A stretch of 64,000 nt of DNA, taken from positions 80,841-144,840 of the forward strand of contig CAJNBT010000004.1 in the NCBI GenBank assembly GCA_905221085.1. The letters are read 5' to 3'. Origin of the DNA: a bacterium. GTDB lineage: Bacteria > Bacillota > Bacilli > Lactobacillales > Streptococcaceae. Under the pieces are notes generated by a model. The model was given only the letters and a program-made list of their open reading frames with translations. It ran no database searches and was not told where the DNA came from. Positions 38,584 to 48,237 of the stretch are shown here, in pieces; position 1 is the first letter of the stretch, and each line of letters starts with the position of its first letter. The translations under genes were made by a program, and so were the position numbers.

Positions 38584-39134
38584 AACTTCTCAAAGTAACT
38601 TCCACTTGCCTAGCCAAAGTGGAAATTAGTCTAAAACGGATTTTTATTGTGGAATTAAGTATGAGACGTTTGAGTTAGAAATGAAATCCGCTATGACAGA
38701 ACATATATGACAGAACATAAACACCTTACCCTTTCAGACCGTAATGATATCCAATTAGGTTTAGGGCGCGGTGAAACCTTCACCTTTAGCGAGGACATCG
38801 CTGCTCTTCTGGTTTTCCAATTTGTCAAACCAGAAGACACACACTTATCACCTGATTTATTGAAATAAAGGGAATTTTCCCCTCTAACTACACATCTTAT
38901 GACTATCGAAAAGTCTCACACTAAACGCTAGTAACTGGAATTTACTCTAAGACGACTCTGTTTTAGGGCTATTTGTCATGCACTTTTTTCTGAGTCTTTT
39001 CGCTTTTGAACCCTTATATAGCAAGAAAAAGAAAACCAGTGGAAGTTAGTCTAAGACGAATTTCCACTGATTTCACGCGTTTTTCTCATACTAAAAGCTA
39101 GGTTGTGGGAAACTGGAAGTTAGTTTGAGAAGTT
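38584..39134 (+). mobile_element. IS30-type insertion-sequence remnant with both terminal repeats
   Basis: The 551-bp element is bounded by inverted repeats AACTTCTCAAAGTAACTTCC (38584-38603) and GGAAGTTAGTTTGAGAAGTT (39115-39134), with one mismatch in 20. Inside, a 53-codon frame (38707..38868) begins MTEHKHLTLSDRNDIQLGLGRGETF, the N-terminal HTH region of an IS30-like transposase; it then switches to unrelated sequence and stops, so the catalytic domain is deleted. Three copies of a TGGAAgTTAGTcTaAGACG-like direct repeat lie near the right end. It could move only in trans. Located between licD and metK. Confidence 0.68.
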
Positions 39135-39145
39135 ACCTTAAGATT

Positions 39146-40336
39146 TTATTTTACAGCTTCTTTCAAAGCATCTACCTTGTCCAAACGTTCCCATGGAAGG
39201 TCAATATCTGTACGTCCCATGTGACCGTAAGCTGCTGTTTGACGGTAAATTGGACGTTTAAGGTCCAGCATTTGGATAATTCCTGCAGGACGAAGGTCAA
39301 AGATTTGACGAGCCGCTTTTTCAAGTTTGCTTTCAGCTACTGTTCCTGTACCAAAAGTATCGATACGGACAGAAACAGGCTGGGCAACACCGATAGCATA
39401 AGCCAATTGCACTTCTGCCTTCTTAGCAAGACCTGCTGCAACAATGTTTTTAGCAATGTAGCGAGCTGCATAAGAAGCTGAACGATCCACCTTAGTCGCA
39501 TCCTTACCAGAAAAGGCACCACCACCGTGACGTGAGTAACCACCATAAGTATCTACGATAATCTTACGGCCAGTTAGACCTGAGTCCCCTTGAGGTCCAC
39601 CGATTACAAAACGGCCAGTCGGATTGATGAAGAATTTTGTTTGCTCATCCAAGTAAGAGGCTGGAATAACCTCTTTGATAACCTTGTTAATGACATCATT
39701 GTGAATTTGTTCGTTGCTGACTTCTGGATCGTGCTGAGTTGAAATCACGACTGTATCCACACGTACTGGACGGTCATTTTCATCATACTCAACTGTAACT
39801 TGTGATTTAGCATCTGGGCGAAGATAGCTAATTTCACCAGACTTACGAAGTTCTGCCAGACGACGAACCAATTTATGACTGAGTGAGATTGGCAATGGCA
39901 TGAGCTCTTCTGTTTCATCCACTGCAAATCCAAACATGAGCCCTTGGTCTCCAGCTCCAATTAAGTCCAATGGATCTTGGTCTGCATTTCCACGAACCTC
40001 CAAGGCTTCGTTAACACCTTGGGCAATATCTGGTGACTGCTCAACAAGTGACGGATGGACTCCCACAGTCTCAGCAGAAAAACCATACTCTGTATTGGTG
40101 TAACCAATCTCTGCAATGGTATCACGAACCACACGGTTGATATCCACATAGGCATTTGTGGATATTTCACCAAAAACATGGACGGAACCAGTATATACAG
40201 CTGTCTCAGCAGCAACGTGCGCTTCTGGATCCTTGGCTAAAATAGCATCCAAAATCGCATCTGAAATTTGGTCTGCAATCTTATCTGGATGCCCCTCAGA
40301 TACAGATTCAGACGTGAATAATTTACGTTCTGACAT
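39146..40336 (-). CDS. metK: S-adenosylmethionine synthetase
   Basis: Makes S-adenosylmethionine from ATP and methionine. 396 residues; [20 protein letters not shown] at the N-terminus, [12 protein letters not shown] near 126-137, [21 protein letters not shown] and [17 protein letters not shown] are the catalytic and phosphate-binding motifs. The ATG at 40334-40336 has an unusual all-G ribosome site (GGGGGG, 40345-40350), expected for SMK-riboswitch control. It is flanked by IS remnants on both sides. Confidence 0.97.
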   Translation of the reverse strand: MSERKLFTSESVSEGHPDKIADQISDAILDAILAKDPEAHVAAETAVYTGSVHVFGEISTNAYVDINRVVRDTIAEIGYTNTEYGFSAETVGVHPSLVEQSPDIAQGVNEALEVRGNADQDPLDLIGAGDQGLMFGFAVDETEELMPLPISLSHKLVRRLAELRKSGEISYLRPDAKSQVTVEYDENDRPVRVDTVVISTQHDPEVSNEQIHNDVINKVIKEVIPASYLDEQTKFFINPTGRFVIGGPQGDSGLTGRKIIVDTYGGYSRHGGGAFSGKDATKVDRSASYAARYIAKNIVAAGLAKKAEVQLAYAIGVAQPVSVRIDTFGTGTVAESKLEKAARQIFDLRPAGIIQMLDLKRPIYRQTAAYGHMGRTDIDLPWERLDKVDALKEAVK

Positions 40337-40344
40337 AAAAATGT

Positions 40345-40593
40345 CCCCCCTTAAAAATAGTGTTATAGAGTTACAAAGTACTGATAGGTATTTTCATTTT
40401 CTAAGAGTTACGACGCGAAAGAAATAAAAACGATACTTTTTTATTTCTGAAGCTAGTAAGGCGCATAGGATGACCGCGTTATAGCGGCAACCGTAGAATG
40501 ACGAGCGACTACTTTGGAGCCGTCATTCTTTGCGAGTTACAAAGTACTGATAGGAAATTTCTTAGTGCTGAATACCTACCATCTTATCGGGAC
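40345..40593 (-). promoter_or_regulatory. SMK (SAM-III) riboswitch of metK, interrupted by a duplication/insertion
   Basis: Reading the minus strand, the leader contains GTCCCGATAAGATGG (40579-40593), a hairpin arm pair GGTAGG/CCTATC, and the SMK core CCTATCAGTACTTTGTAACTC (40534-40554). After about 145 extra bases the same 21-base core recurs (40368-40388), then the GGGGGGAC Shine-Dalgarno. GTCCC can pair with GGGAC of that site, the switch pairing of SMK boxes. Normal SMK leaders are roughly 90-110 nt; this one is about 250 nt. Recognised from the E. faecalis-type core; not confirmed by a covariance search. Confidence 0.75.
40389..40533. repeat. Inserted sequence with strong hairpins in the metK leader
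   Basis: About 145 bp between the two riboswitch-core copies, with three stem-loops: GAAATAAAA/TTTTATTTC (from 40421), CCGC/GCGG (about 40473-40486), and AGAATGACG/CGTCATTCT (40495-40529). With one 21-bp core it forms a 166-bp unit. It resembles a small intergenic repeat or a tandem duplication product; family not recognised. Confidence 0.55.
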
Positions 40594-40607
40594 TATATAA
40601 CTTTACC

Positions 40608-40613
40608 ATTATA
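40608..40613 (-). promoter_or_regulatory. metK promoter (-10)
   Basis: Minus-strand TGATATAAT: extended -10, placing the transcript start just before the GTTATATAGTCCC that begins the riboswitch. Confidence 0.6.
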
Positions 40614-40676
40614 TCATTTTTAAGCGCAATTTGCAGTCTATAATGTAGTGTTTCAATGTAGATATTTCATTCGGAT

Positions 40677-40857
40677 AACTTCTCAAAGCAACTTCCATCT
40701 CTCTCTTCAAACTGGAAGTTAGTCTAAGACGACGAATGATGCTAGAATTAAGTCTGAGATTTTTCGTGAGGATACACCTCATGACGAAAAAACAAAAACA
40801 TCTCACTCTAGAAGACCGTATTGACATCCTCCTTCAACTTGCCAAATACGGAGTGTC
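40677..40857 (+). mobile_element. Left end of a second IS30-type remnant
   Basis: Begins with the same terminal repeat as the element at 38584 (AACTTCTCAAAGCAACTTCC, 40677-40696), followed by the same subterminal CTGGAAGTTAGTCTAAGACG. A start codon at 40781 opens MTKKQKHLTLEDRIDILLQLAKYGVSLSNI, an IS30-like HTH N-terminus. Similarity ends where the IS4-type fragment begins. No right end was found. Confidence 0.6.
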
Positions 40858-41480
40858 TTTATCAAACATTTTCTCTAACATTATCACGAAAGCAAACCAA
40901 TCAGCTCAAAAAACTTTATCGTGATTTTCCCAATGACTATCATTTTATTCCACACAATTCTACTTTTGATTTTCTTCCAGAAACAAGTCAAAAACAGGAT
41001 CCTGTAGTACTCTATGAGCTTCCTTTTCGTATGGTGCGTTTAGAAGTGGAAGAAGGAAAATACGAAACTTTAGTAACAAATACGGACTATTCAGTCCAAG
41101 AATTAAAAAATCTCTACACCAGTAGATGGGGCATAGAGACTAGTTTTCGTGACCTGAAATACAGTATTGGCTTGGTCAATTTTCACGCCAAAAAGAAGGA
41201 AGGGATTCTTCAGGAAATCTTTGCTCGCTTTACAAATTTTAACTTTTGTCTTTGGGGAACCTCGCAAGTTGCCATAGACAGTAGTCACAAAAAACAAAGG
41301 TATAAAGTGTGTTTCTCAGATACGGCTTATGCCTGCCGTTTGTTTTTTAACGGTTCCCTTTCTTCCCTCCAGTTAAAAAACTACTTCAAGAAACAGTTAT
41401 CTATTATTCGACCGAATCGAAAATATCTAAGAAAGATAAAAGCTCAATCGGTAGTTGATTTCATCTATAGAGTAACATAA
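40858..41480 (+). pseudogene. IS4-family transposase, C-terminal fragment
   Basis: About 207 codons of transposase C-terminus, fused behind the IS30-type fragment. The signature NLYTSRWGIETSFRDLKYSIGL contains the IS4-family Y-(2)-R-(3)-E-(6)-K pattern with the catalytic Glu. The N-terminal part with the first two catalytic Asp residues is missing, so it is inactive. The true left boundary is unclear; an open frame extends back to 40821. Confidence 0.72.
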
Positions 41481-41645
41481 ATCTCAAAAAAATAGGATGA
41501 AAAAACCTTTATTTGTCATGCAAAAAAACAGAAGATGCGATAGAGAATCACTTTGATGACCTCAATCACACCTCCTATTCAAACAGTTAGATCACTAACT
41601 TAACGACATTGAGCTCTAACTGATTCGTTTTTTTACTTTCTACTC
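41481..41645. other. Intergenic region downstream of potD and IS4 fragment
   Basis: Contains the imperfect inverted repeat CAGTTAGA (41584-41591) and TCTAACTG (41615-41622), then a T-rich stretch; on the minus strand it may act as a weak potD terminator or mark an old IS end. No gene seen. Confidence 0.4.
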
Positions 41646-42716
41646 CTACTTCCGATACATTTTAAACTGTAGGAAGAGATCGCTATATTTGCCTGTCCAT
41701 TTATGGTCAAATTTCTCATAAACTTCTAGGTGTTTCATAGTTTCAGCATCTGGATAGAAGGCTTTATCTTCTTTTTTCTCCTCTGGGAGCAATTCCTTAG
41801 CTGGTAGGTTTGGTGTTGAATAACCGACATACTCTGCATTCTTGAGAGCATTTTCAGGTTTCAACATAAAGTTGATAAAGGAATAGGCGGCATCTTGGTT
41901 TTTGACTGTTTTGGGAATGACCATATTGTCAAACCAAAGGTTGCTGGCCTCTGTCGGTACCACATAGCGTAGATTTTCATTTTTTTCTAGCATTTGACTG
42001 GCTTCACCAGAGAAGGTCACACCAATTGCAGCGTTGTTCTGAATCATGTAACCCTTCATTTCGTCCGCCACAATAGCCTTGATATTTGGAGTCAACTTGT
42101 AGAGCTTGTCCACTGTCTCTTCCAACTGCTGGGTATCCTTGGAGTTGAGGCTGTAGCCTAGCGAATTGAGTCCTAGCCCCAGCACCTCACGCGCCCCATC
42201 AAAGAGCATGATAGAGTTTTTATACTCTGGCTTCCAGAGGTCATCCCAATGCTCAGGCGCTTCATCTACCATAGTTTCATTGTAGACAATTCCCAGGGTC
42301 CCCCAAAAATAAGGGATGGAGAATTTATTGCCTGGGTCAAAGGACTGGTTGAGAAACTCTGGTCCGATATTTTCAAGACCTTCAAGTTTTGAATAATCAA
42401 GCGGTACCAAGAGGTCTTCGTCCTTCATCTTGTTGATCATGTATTCACTTGGGATGGCAATATCGTAGGTTGTTCCACCCTGCTTGATCTTGGTATACAT
42501 GGCTTCATTGGAGTCAAAGGTCTCATACTGGACTTGGATTCCGGTTTCTTCTGTGAATTGCTCCAATAGTTCTGGATCGATATAGTCTCCCCAGTTGTAG
42601 ATAACCAATTTTTGACTATCTCTACTATTGATTTTACTATCTAAATGAGTCGCAATTCCCCACAAGACCAGGATAATCGCTGCAATTCCTGCTAAAAATG
42701 AATAGAGTTTTTTCAT
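41646..42716 (-). CDS. potD: Spermidine/putrescine-binding protein PotD
   Basis: Extracellular polyamine-binding component of PotABCD. 356 residues with an N-terminal signal/anchor (residues about 4-24), no lipobox cysteine. The mature domain opens KLVIYNWGDYIDPELLEQFTEETGIQVQYETFDSNEAMYTKI, the PotD family hallmark, with GTLGIVYNETMV and NLWFDNMVIPKT later. The potC stop overlaps its start by 4 nt. Confidence 0.95.
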   Translation of the reverse strand: MKKLYSFLAGIAAIILVLWGIATHLDSKINSRDSQKLVIYNWGDYIDPELLEQFTEETGIQVQYETFDSNEAMYTKIKQGGTTYDIAIPSEYMINKMKDEDLLVPLDYSKLEGLENIGPEFLNQSFDPGNKFSIPYFWGTLGIVYNETMVDEAPEHWDDLWKPEYKNSIMLFDGAREVLGLGLNSLGYSLNSKDTQQLEETVDKLYKLTPNIKAIVADEMKGYMIQNNAAIGVTFSGEASQMLEKNENLRYVVPTEASNLWFDNMVIPKTVKNQDAAYSFINFMLKPENALKNAEYVGYSTPNLPAKELLPEEKKEDKAFYPDAETMKHLEVYEKFDHKWTGKYSDLFLQFKMYRK

Positions 42717-43486
42717 GCTTGCTCCTCCTTCTCACGTGAGATAAAGTAATAGCCAACAACTAGGATAATACTAAAGAGAAAGACAAGGGCAGACAGGGCA
42801 TTGATTTCTAGCGAAATTCCCTTCCGAGCACGAGAGTAAATCTCGACTGACAGGGTTGAAAAGCCATTTCCCGTTACGAAGAAGGTCACGGCAAAATCAT
42901 CTAGCGAATAGGTGAAGGCCATGAAATAACCTGCAATGATAGACGGTGTCAGGTAAGGAAGCATAATTTCCTTGAACATCTGAAATTGACTGGCTCCCAA
43001 GTCATAGGCCGCATGAATCATGTCCCCATTCATTTCCTTGAGTCGAGGCAAGACCATCAAGACCACGATAGGAATGGAGAAGGCCACGTGACTGGAAAGA
43101 ACTGTCAAGAATCCAAGTGAAAACTTGAGTTGGGTAAAGAGAATCAAGAAGCTAGCACCAATCATAACATCAGGAGCAACCATGAGGATATTATTGAGGG
43201 AAAGAAAGGCTTCTTGGTATTTCTTACGAGACTGATAAATGTAAATAGCTCCAAAAGTCCCGATAATGGTCGCTATCAAGGCTGACAGGAAAGCCAAGAA
43301 AAAGGTCTGGGTCACAATTAACATAAGGCGACCATCTCCAAACATTGTTTTAAAATGACTCAAACTAAAGCCTGTAAAGCTATTCATGTCATTGCCTGCG
43401 TTAAAGGCATAGCCAATCAGGTAAAAGATTGGCAGGTAGAGGACAAGAAAGACCAGTCCCAGATAAAGGTTGGCAAATTTTTTCAT
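42713..43486 (-). CDS. potC: Spermidine/putrescine permease PotC
   Basis: Membrane permease with six helices, 257 residues from the ATG at 43484-43486 ([25 protein letters not shown]) with GGAGAGA upstream. The inner-membrane EAA loop HAAYDLGASQFQMFKEIMLPYLTPSIIAG is near residues 165-195. It overlaps potB by 4 nt (ATGA). Confidence 0.94.
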   Translation of the reverse strand: MKKFANLYLGLVFLVLYLPIFYLIGYAFNAGNDMNSFTGFSLSHFKTMFGDGRLMLIVTQTFFLAFLSALIATIIGTFGAIYIYQSRKKYQEAFLSLNNILMVAPDVMIGASFLILFTQLKFSLGFLTVLSSHVAFSIPIVVLMVLPRLKEMNGDMIHAAYDLGASQFQMFKEIMLPYLTPSIIAGYFMAFTYSLDDFAVTFFVTGNGFSTLSVEIYSRARKGISLEINALSALVFLFSIILVVGYYFISREKEEQA

Positions 43487-44289
43487 CGTTCTCTCCTTTC
43501 CTTGGTCACCCACATGGTGATAAACATGGTCAAGATGAGAATTACACCGATGGTTGAACCCATACCGTAGTTATCATTGGTTAGGAAATTCTGCTCAATG
43601 GCTGTCCCCAACGTAATAACGCGATTCCCACCAATCAAACGTGTCAGCATGAAGAGACTCAAGCTGGGGATAAAAACGGATTGAACCCCACTTCTCACTC
43701 CGTTCATAGACAGAGGGAAGATGACATGACGGAAGGTCTCCCACTTGGTCGCACCGAGGTCATAGCTGGCATTGATGAGGTTGTTATCCATATCGTCCAA
43801 GACATTGAAAATCGGCAAAATCATAAAGGGAAGCTCGATGTAGCTTGCGACAAAGATAAAAGAGAAATCCGTAAAGAGCAACTGTTGTGAACCAATTCCG
43901 ATAAATTCCAAGAATTGGTTAATAGAGCCATTTTGACCAAAAATCCCAATAAAGGCATAGGCTTTAAGGAGCAAATTGATCCAGGTTGGCAGGATAATCA
44001 GCATGAGCCAGAGTTGACGGTGCTTGAGACGGGTCAAAAAGAGGGCTGTCGGATAGCTGATAAGCAAGGTCACAAAGGTCACAATTCCTGCATAAAGCAC
44101 TGAGTTGAAACTCATTTTGAGGTAGGTCAAGTTTTGTGACGCAAAGTAAGATTTATAGTTTTCTAAACTGAATTGTCCTTCAATATTGAAAAAGGATTGT
44201 CCGAAAATCAAGACCAAGGGTGCCAACACAAAGAGGGCAATCCAGAGCATGTAGGGCACTACAAAGAGTTTAGAGCTTGTTTTCTTCAT
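43483..44289 (-). CDS. potB: Spermidine/putrescine permease PotB
   Basis: Second permease, 268 residues from the ATG at 44287-44289 ([16 protein letters not shown]), behind GGAGGAGAGA. Six helices with the EAA motif [29 protein letters not shown]. It overlaps the end of potA by about 20 nt. Function as in PotABCD. Confidence 0.94.
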   Translation of the reverse strand: MKKTSSKLFVVPYMLWIALFVLAPLVLIFGQSFFNIEGQFSLENYKSYFASQNLTYLKMSFNSVLYAGIVTFVTLLISYPTALFLTRLKHRQLWLMLIILPTWINLLLKAYAFIGIFGQNGSINQFLEFIGIGSQQLLFTDFSFIFVASYIELPFMILPIFNVLDDMDNNLINASYDLGATKWETFRHVIFPLSMNGVRSGVQSVFIPSLSLFMLTRLIGGNRVITLGTAIEQNFLTNDNYGMGSTIGVILILTMFITMWVTKERRER

Positions 44290-45427
44290 CTCTCTCCTCC
44301 TCGATTGCATTGATTAGACCTGCTTCTTGCTCTTCAATTTCCACGTATTCTTCGATACGGGCATCGAACTCTTCCTCGGTTTCGTTGAGACGCATGATAT
44401 GGATGTCTTCTGGTTCAAAGTCCAGACCGATTTCCTCACCCACGATGGCCTTACGGGTTGAGTGGATCATCCATTCATTTCCAAGCTCGTCATAGGCGAT
44501 AATTTCATAGTGCACCCCACGGAAGAGCTGGGTATCAACCTTAACTTGGAGCTTGCCTTCTTCAGGAAGGGTAATACGCAAGTCCTCTGGACGAATAACA
44601 ACCTCGACAGGTTCATTTGGCTTCATCCCCCCATCAACCGCTTCGAAGCGTTTGCCGTTAAACTCAACCAAGTAGTCCTCAATCATGGTACCTGGCAAGA
44701 TGTTTGACTCCCCGATAAAGGTGGCAACAAAGTGGTTAATCGGCTCGTCGTAGATGTCCACAGGAGTTCCAGACTGGACAATCTCGCCATCATTCATGAC
44801 GAAAATCCAGTCACTCATGGCAAGGGCTTCTTCCTGGTCGTGAGTGACAAAGACAAAGGTAATGCCCAATCGTTGTTGCAGTTCACGCAGTTCATACTGC
44901 ATGTCTGTTCTTAATTTCAAGTCCAGCGCTGATAAAGGCTCGTCCAGCAAAACCACACGGGGTTGATTGATGATGGCACGGGCAATAGCCACACGCTGAC
45001 GTTGTCCTCCAGAAAGTTTACGGATAGAACGTTTTTCATAACCTTCCAACTGAACCATCTTGAGAACTTCCGCTACGCGTTGCTCAATTTCTTTCTTGTC
45101 AATTTTACGCAAGCGAAGCGGAAAAGCAACATTTTCAAACACATTCATATGTGGGAACAAGGCATAGGATTGAAAGACGGTATGGACGTCTCGCTTGTTG
45201 GTTGGGATATCATTAATTCGGACACCGTCTAGCATGATATCTCCTGTCGTCGCATCCAGTAAACCTGCAATGATGTTTAGGATGGTTGATTTCCCTGAAC
45301 CAGATGCGCCTAGAAGGGTGTAGAATTTCCCTTCTTCCAACTCAAAGTTGATGTCTTTGAGAACCTTGGTGTTGCTGTCTTCAAAAACTTTAGAGACATT
45401 TTTGAATTCAATAATTGGTTTTTTCAA
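44270..45427 (-). CDS. potA: Spermidine/putrescine ABC transporter ATPase PotA
   Basis: ATPase of the polyamine importer, 385 residues. Walker [10 protein letters not shown] (40-48), signature [15 protein letters not shown], Walker [13 protein letters not shown] and H-loop [11 protein letters not shown] are intact; a TOBE-type C-terminal domain follows from about 240, ending in an acidic tail ([10 protein letters not shown]). The start is TTG at 45425-45427 with AAGGAAT upstream; the nearby ATG is out of frame. murB lies 159 nt upstream; in streptococci murB-potABCD are linked. Confidence 0.94.
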   Translation of the reverse strand: MKKPIIEFKNVSKVFEDSNTKVLKDINFELEEGKFYTLLGASGSGKSTILNIIAGLLDATTGDIMLDGVRINDIPTNKRDVHTVFQSYALFPHMNVFENVAFPLRLRKIDKKEIEQRVAEVLKMVQLEGYEKRSIRKLSGGQRQRVAIARAIINQPRVVLLDEPLSALDLKLRTDMQYELRELQQRLGITFVFVTHDQEEALAMSDWIFVMNDGEIVQSGTPVDIYDEPINHFVATFIGESNILPGTMIEDYLVEFNGKRFEAVDGGMKPNEPVEVVIRPEDLRITLPEEGKLQVKVDTQLFRGVHYEIIAYDELGNEWMIHSTRKAIVGEEIGLDFEPEDIHIMRLNETEEEFDARIEEYVEIEEQEAGLINAIEEERDEENKL

Positions 45428-45586
45428 TTGTCATTTATTCCTTCTTTTTCATAGATTAACAGATCAGGGCTCTGTCAGGCCGCTACTACCTCGTGTAGGA
45501 GATTGAACTGCCTACATACTTCTGCACTAACGATAGGCTTTCACCCCCTTTCCATGACATAGCAGCAGCTTTTCAACTAAAGTGTC
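45428..45586 (-). other. 159-nt gap between murB and potA
   Basis: Too long for a simple ribosome site. It has an A/G-rich stretch (GGAAAGGGGGTGAAAG), short complementary runs around GTAGGAGATTGAACTGCCTAC and GGGCTCTGTCAGGCC, and no T-run terminator. It may be a leader or processing region inside the operon; no known RNA family was recognised. Confidence 0.4.
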
Positions 45587-46492
45587 CTACTTGCTTTCAC
45601 CCAAGATCCGGACTTCTCTTTCAAGCGTGATACCTGAGTGTTCCTTGACTTTTTCAATCACAGACTCAATCAACTCCTCGTAGTCTTTGGCCGTTCCATC
45701 TGCAACATTAATCATAAAACCTGCATGTTTTTCAGACACTTCAACACCACCGATACGATAGCCTTTCAAGCCAGCTTCTGAAATTAATTGACCTGCAAAA
45801 TGCCCAACTGGACGCTTAAAGACTGAGCCACAAGATGGGTATTCCAAAGGTTGCTTGAGTTCACGTAGGTGCGTCAAGCGGTCCATTTCTTGCTTGATAA
45901 CCTGATGGGTTCCTGGAGCAAGGGCAAATTTAGCTGACAAGACAACTGCACCAGACTCCTGAATAGCTGAATGGCGGTAACCAAAAGCCAAGTCCTTGAC
46001 AGACAGGGTCTCGATTTCTCCATCCTTGGTCAAGACCTTACAAGACTGCAAGATGTGGGCAATCTCGCCACCATAGGCACCTGCATTCATAAAGACAGCA
46101 CCGCCGACACTTCCAGGAATACCACAAGCAAACTCAAAGCCAGTCAAACTATGACGAAGGGCAATACGAGTTGTCTCAATTAAGTTAGCACCAGCTTCAG
46201 CTTCGATGGTATAGCCATCAACTGAAACATTATTGAGCTTGTCACACAAGATGACAAATCCACGAATCCCACCGTCACGAACGATAATGTTGCTGGCATT
46301 TCCAAGAACCATCCAAGGAATATTTTCTTGATTGGCAAATTTAACAACGCGAGCCAACTCAAAACGATTTCGTGGAAAGACCAAATAATCGGCCTCTCCA
46401 CCTACTTTTGTATAACTATAGCTATGCAAGGGTTCCTTGAAACGGATATCAATCCCTTCTAAGATTTCAAGCATGTTTTCTTTTACTGACAT
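45587..46492 (-). CDS. murB: UDP-N-acetylenolpyruvoylglucosamine reductase
   Basis: Makes UDP-MurNAc for peptidoglycan. 301 residues, type IIb length; FAD-binding [62 protein letters not shown] and active-site segment [20 protein letters not shown] are present. First gene of murB-potABCD. Confidence 0.95.
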   Translation of the reverse strand: MSVKENMLEILEGIDIRFKEPLHSYSYTKVGGEADYLVFPRNRFELARVVKFANQENIPWMVLGNASNIIVRDGGIRGFVILCDKLNNVSVDGYTIEAEAGANLIETTRIALRHSLTGFEFACGIPGSVGGAVFMNAGAYGGEIAHILQSCKVLTKDGEIETLSVKDLAFGYRHSAIQESGAVVLSAKFALAPGTHQVIKQEMDRLTHLRELKQPLEYPSCGSVFKRPVGHFAGQLISEAGLKGYRIGGVEVSEKHAGFMINVADGTAKDYEELIESVIEKVKEHSGITLEREVRILGESK

Positions 46493-46580
46493 GACACTCT
46501 CCCTTTTACAAAATTCATTCCATTATACCATTTTTAAGACCATTTGACGACCCTAAAAAAATCTTGGGCTTCTTTTAAAC

Positions 46581-46604
46581 AAAAAAGAGGTTTTCCCTCT
46601 TTTT
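46581..46604 (-). terminator. Terminator upstream of murB (YhfC-gene side)
   Basis: AAAAAGAGG-GAAAA-CCTCTTTTT hairpin overlapping the end of the YhfC-like gene. It is symmetrical, but lies downstream of that gene, so it ends the budA-YhfC unit before murB. Confidence 0.7.
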
Positions 46605-47355
46605 ATGATTTTTTACAAAAGATAGCCTTTGTCCCATAGGCAATCAGAACAAGTTCAAGTGCTAGGACAACTTCAACCAAGACTGGACTTGTAATCCATC
46701 CTACTTGAGCTAGAGATGGTACTAGATCAAAGAAGGCATGTAGGCCATAGGCTGCTAGGAGATAAATCCATTTCTTCTGGCGAACAGCTTGGTAAACCCA
46801 AACAGTCAAGAGTAATTGGAAACCTAGCGCCAAGATTCTCTCAAAACCAAGCAAATAAATCTGCCACTCTGATAGCGACTGAATAGTTTTCAACATATTT
46901 TCAGACAGCAATTGCATAACCTGTGGATTTTGCGTTTGAACTGCTGAGAGAACGAAGTAGAGATTAAGCAAACTAGTAAGACCTAGGAAAATCAACTCCA
47001 AGCCACCATGCCCCAATCCATAAGCCAAGGCGTCTGCCTTTTCCAAACTTCTCTTTTTCTCCATCCATTTGAAGAAAATAAGACGAGCAGTTTCCTCAAA
47101 AAATGCTGCCATGGCTAGGCCATAGATGATATAGACAAGCGGATGATCTTGCAAGAGGGCAATACTACCGTCTTTTTGAGGATGCAAAACCAAGATATGT
47201 ACCAGTTTTTCCAAAAGCTGTGAAGAGACAAAGAAGGCGACAGCCCCCAAGCCCAAGACAGCTAGATTAATCTGGTATTTCTTTTTGGCATACCAAATGC
47301 TTCCTATCAAGAAAGCCAGCAACAACACCATGGTAATGATAATATGAATGGTCAT
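46603..47355 (-). CDS. YhfC-family intramembrane metalloprotease
   Basis: 250-residue membrane protein with about eight hydrophobic helices. The predicted catalytic segments are AAFFEETARLIFFKWM (near 90-105) and AYGLGHGGLELIFLG (near 120-134), with GLHAFFDLVP later; these Glu and His residues fit the YhfC/CPBP-like membrane protease family. Its natural substrate is unknown. It follows the acetolactate decarboxylase gene by 9 nt. Confidence 0.8.
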   Translation of the reverse strand: MTIHIIITMVLLLAFLIGSIWYAKKKYQINLAVLGLGAVAFFVSSQLLEKLVHILVLHPQKDGSIALLQDHPLVYIIYGLAMAAFFEETARLIFFKWMEKKRSLEKADALAYGLGHGGLELIFLGLTSLLNLYFVLSAVQTQNPQVMQLLSENMLKTIQSLSEWQIYLLGFERILALGFQLLLTVWVYQAVRQKKWIYLLAAYGLHAFFDLVPSLAQVGWITSPVLVEVVLALELVLIAYGTKAIFCKKS

Positions 47356-47364
47356 TTTCTTCTC

Positions 47365-48096
47365 CTATTCTGCCTTTTCAATATCTTTTCTCATCTCTTC
47401 AACATTGAACTTAGCAAACAAGTATTGACGGTCTTGGACAGGAAAACGTTGGTCCAATTGGTCAACAGCTCCCACCTCGATAATGCCTTCCTTGATGACA
47501 AAGTCCATGACATGTCCACCGAAAGTCAAATCATCTGAGATGAAGTGCAGATGGTAGCCTGCCACACTGACTCCATGGAAAATCTCTGGCGTCCAGAAAC
47601 CAACGATGGTTCCCGCCACATTGTCACGACTATATTCCGGTTGATGGGTTGCGACATCAGCAAACTTGGTATCTGGTGTCGACTTAGGAATCATGCGCAC
47701 ATGCATATGTGAAAATTCCCCCCGAATCTTGATAGAGCGGAAAAGATTTTCCCCGTCATAATAAGACTCAATCCGTTCTTCCAATTCCTTGTCTGTCATC
47801 TCAAAGCGCTGGCGGAAAATGACCTCTGCCTGGTGCGGTACCACTGCAGCGTAAGGAATGAGGGCATCTGGTGACACTTCCACAATTTCTGGCTGGTCTC
47901 CTGATCCTTTGGCCTGATAAGCCTTGCCATCCAAGACGATCAATTCCCCATCAATAGAATCTAAGGTTCCCAAACCAAGGTCTCCATGCTCTAGCAATTC
48001 TCCCACGGTCATGGTACCACCATAAAGGCCTGCCATCAAGGCTCCGAGGGTATTGTATTGAAATAATTTCACTGGTTCCTGCACGTTCTTAACCAT
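47365..48096 (-). CDS. budA: Alpha-acetolactate decarboxylase
   Basis: Converts alpha-acetolactate to acetoin, drawing pyruvate away from acid formation and away from valine/leucine synthesis. 243 residues: FQYNTLGALMAGLYGG, GTLDSIDGELIVLDG, zinc ligands in GYHLHFISDDLTFGGHVMDF (His-x-His and a later His). Start ATG at 48096. Divergent from a MocR-type regulator with about 140 bp between the starts. Confidence 0.93.
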   Translation of the reverse strand: MVKNVQEPVKLFQYNTLGALMAGLYGGTMTVGELLEHGDLGLGTLDSIDGELIVLDGKAYQAKGSGDQPEIVEVSPDALIPYAAVVPHQAEVIFRQRFEMTDKELEERIESYYDGENLFRSIKIRGEFSHMHVRMIPKSTPDTKFADVATHQPEYSRDNVAGTIVGFWTPEIFHGVSVAGYHLHFISDDLTFGGHVMDFVIKEGIIEVGAVDQLDQRFPVQDRQYLFAKFNVEEMRKDIEKAE

Positions 48097-48183
48097 TCTC
48101 TTTCTTGTATGTTATTCTATAAATCTTACTCCTAAGTATACCACATTTGCCCCTAGATGTGAACGAGAGAAACACTCTAGACA

Positions 48184-48212
48184 TTGCCAAGAAGAAAAAA
48201 AAAGGGTACAAT
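48184..48212 (+). promoter_or_regulatory. Promoter of the MocR-type regulator
   Basis: TTGCCA (48184-48189), 17-bp spacer, TACAAT (48207-48212), 25 bp before the ATG. Confidence 0.6.
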
Positions 48213-48237
48213 GTAACAAAATCAAGGGAGGTCTGGA

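Noticed and set aside
40821..40857. N-terminal extension of the IS4 fragment back to an ATG at 40821
   Set aside because: These codons lie in the IS30-type fragment read in another frame; they are not part of the IS4 transposase.
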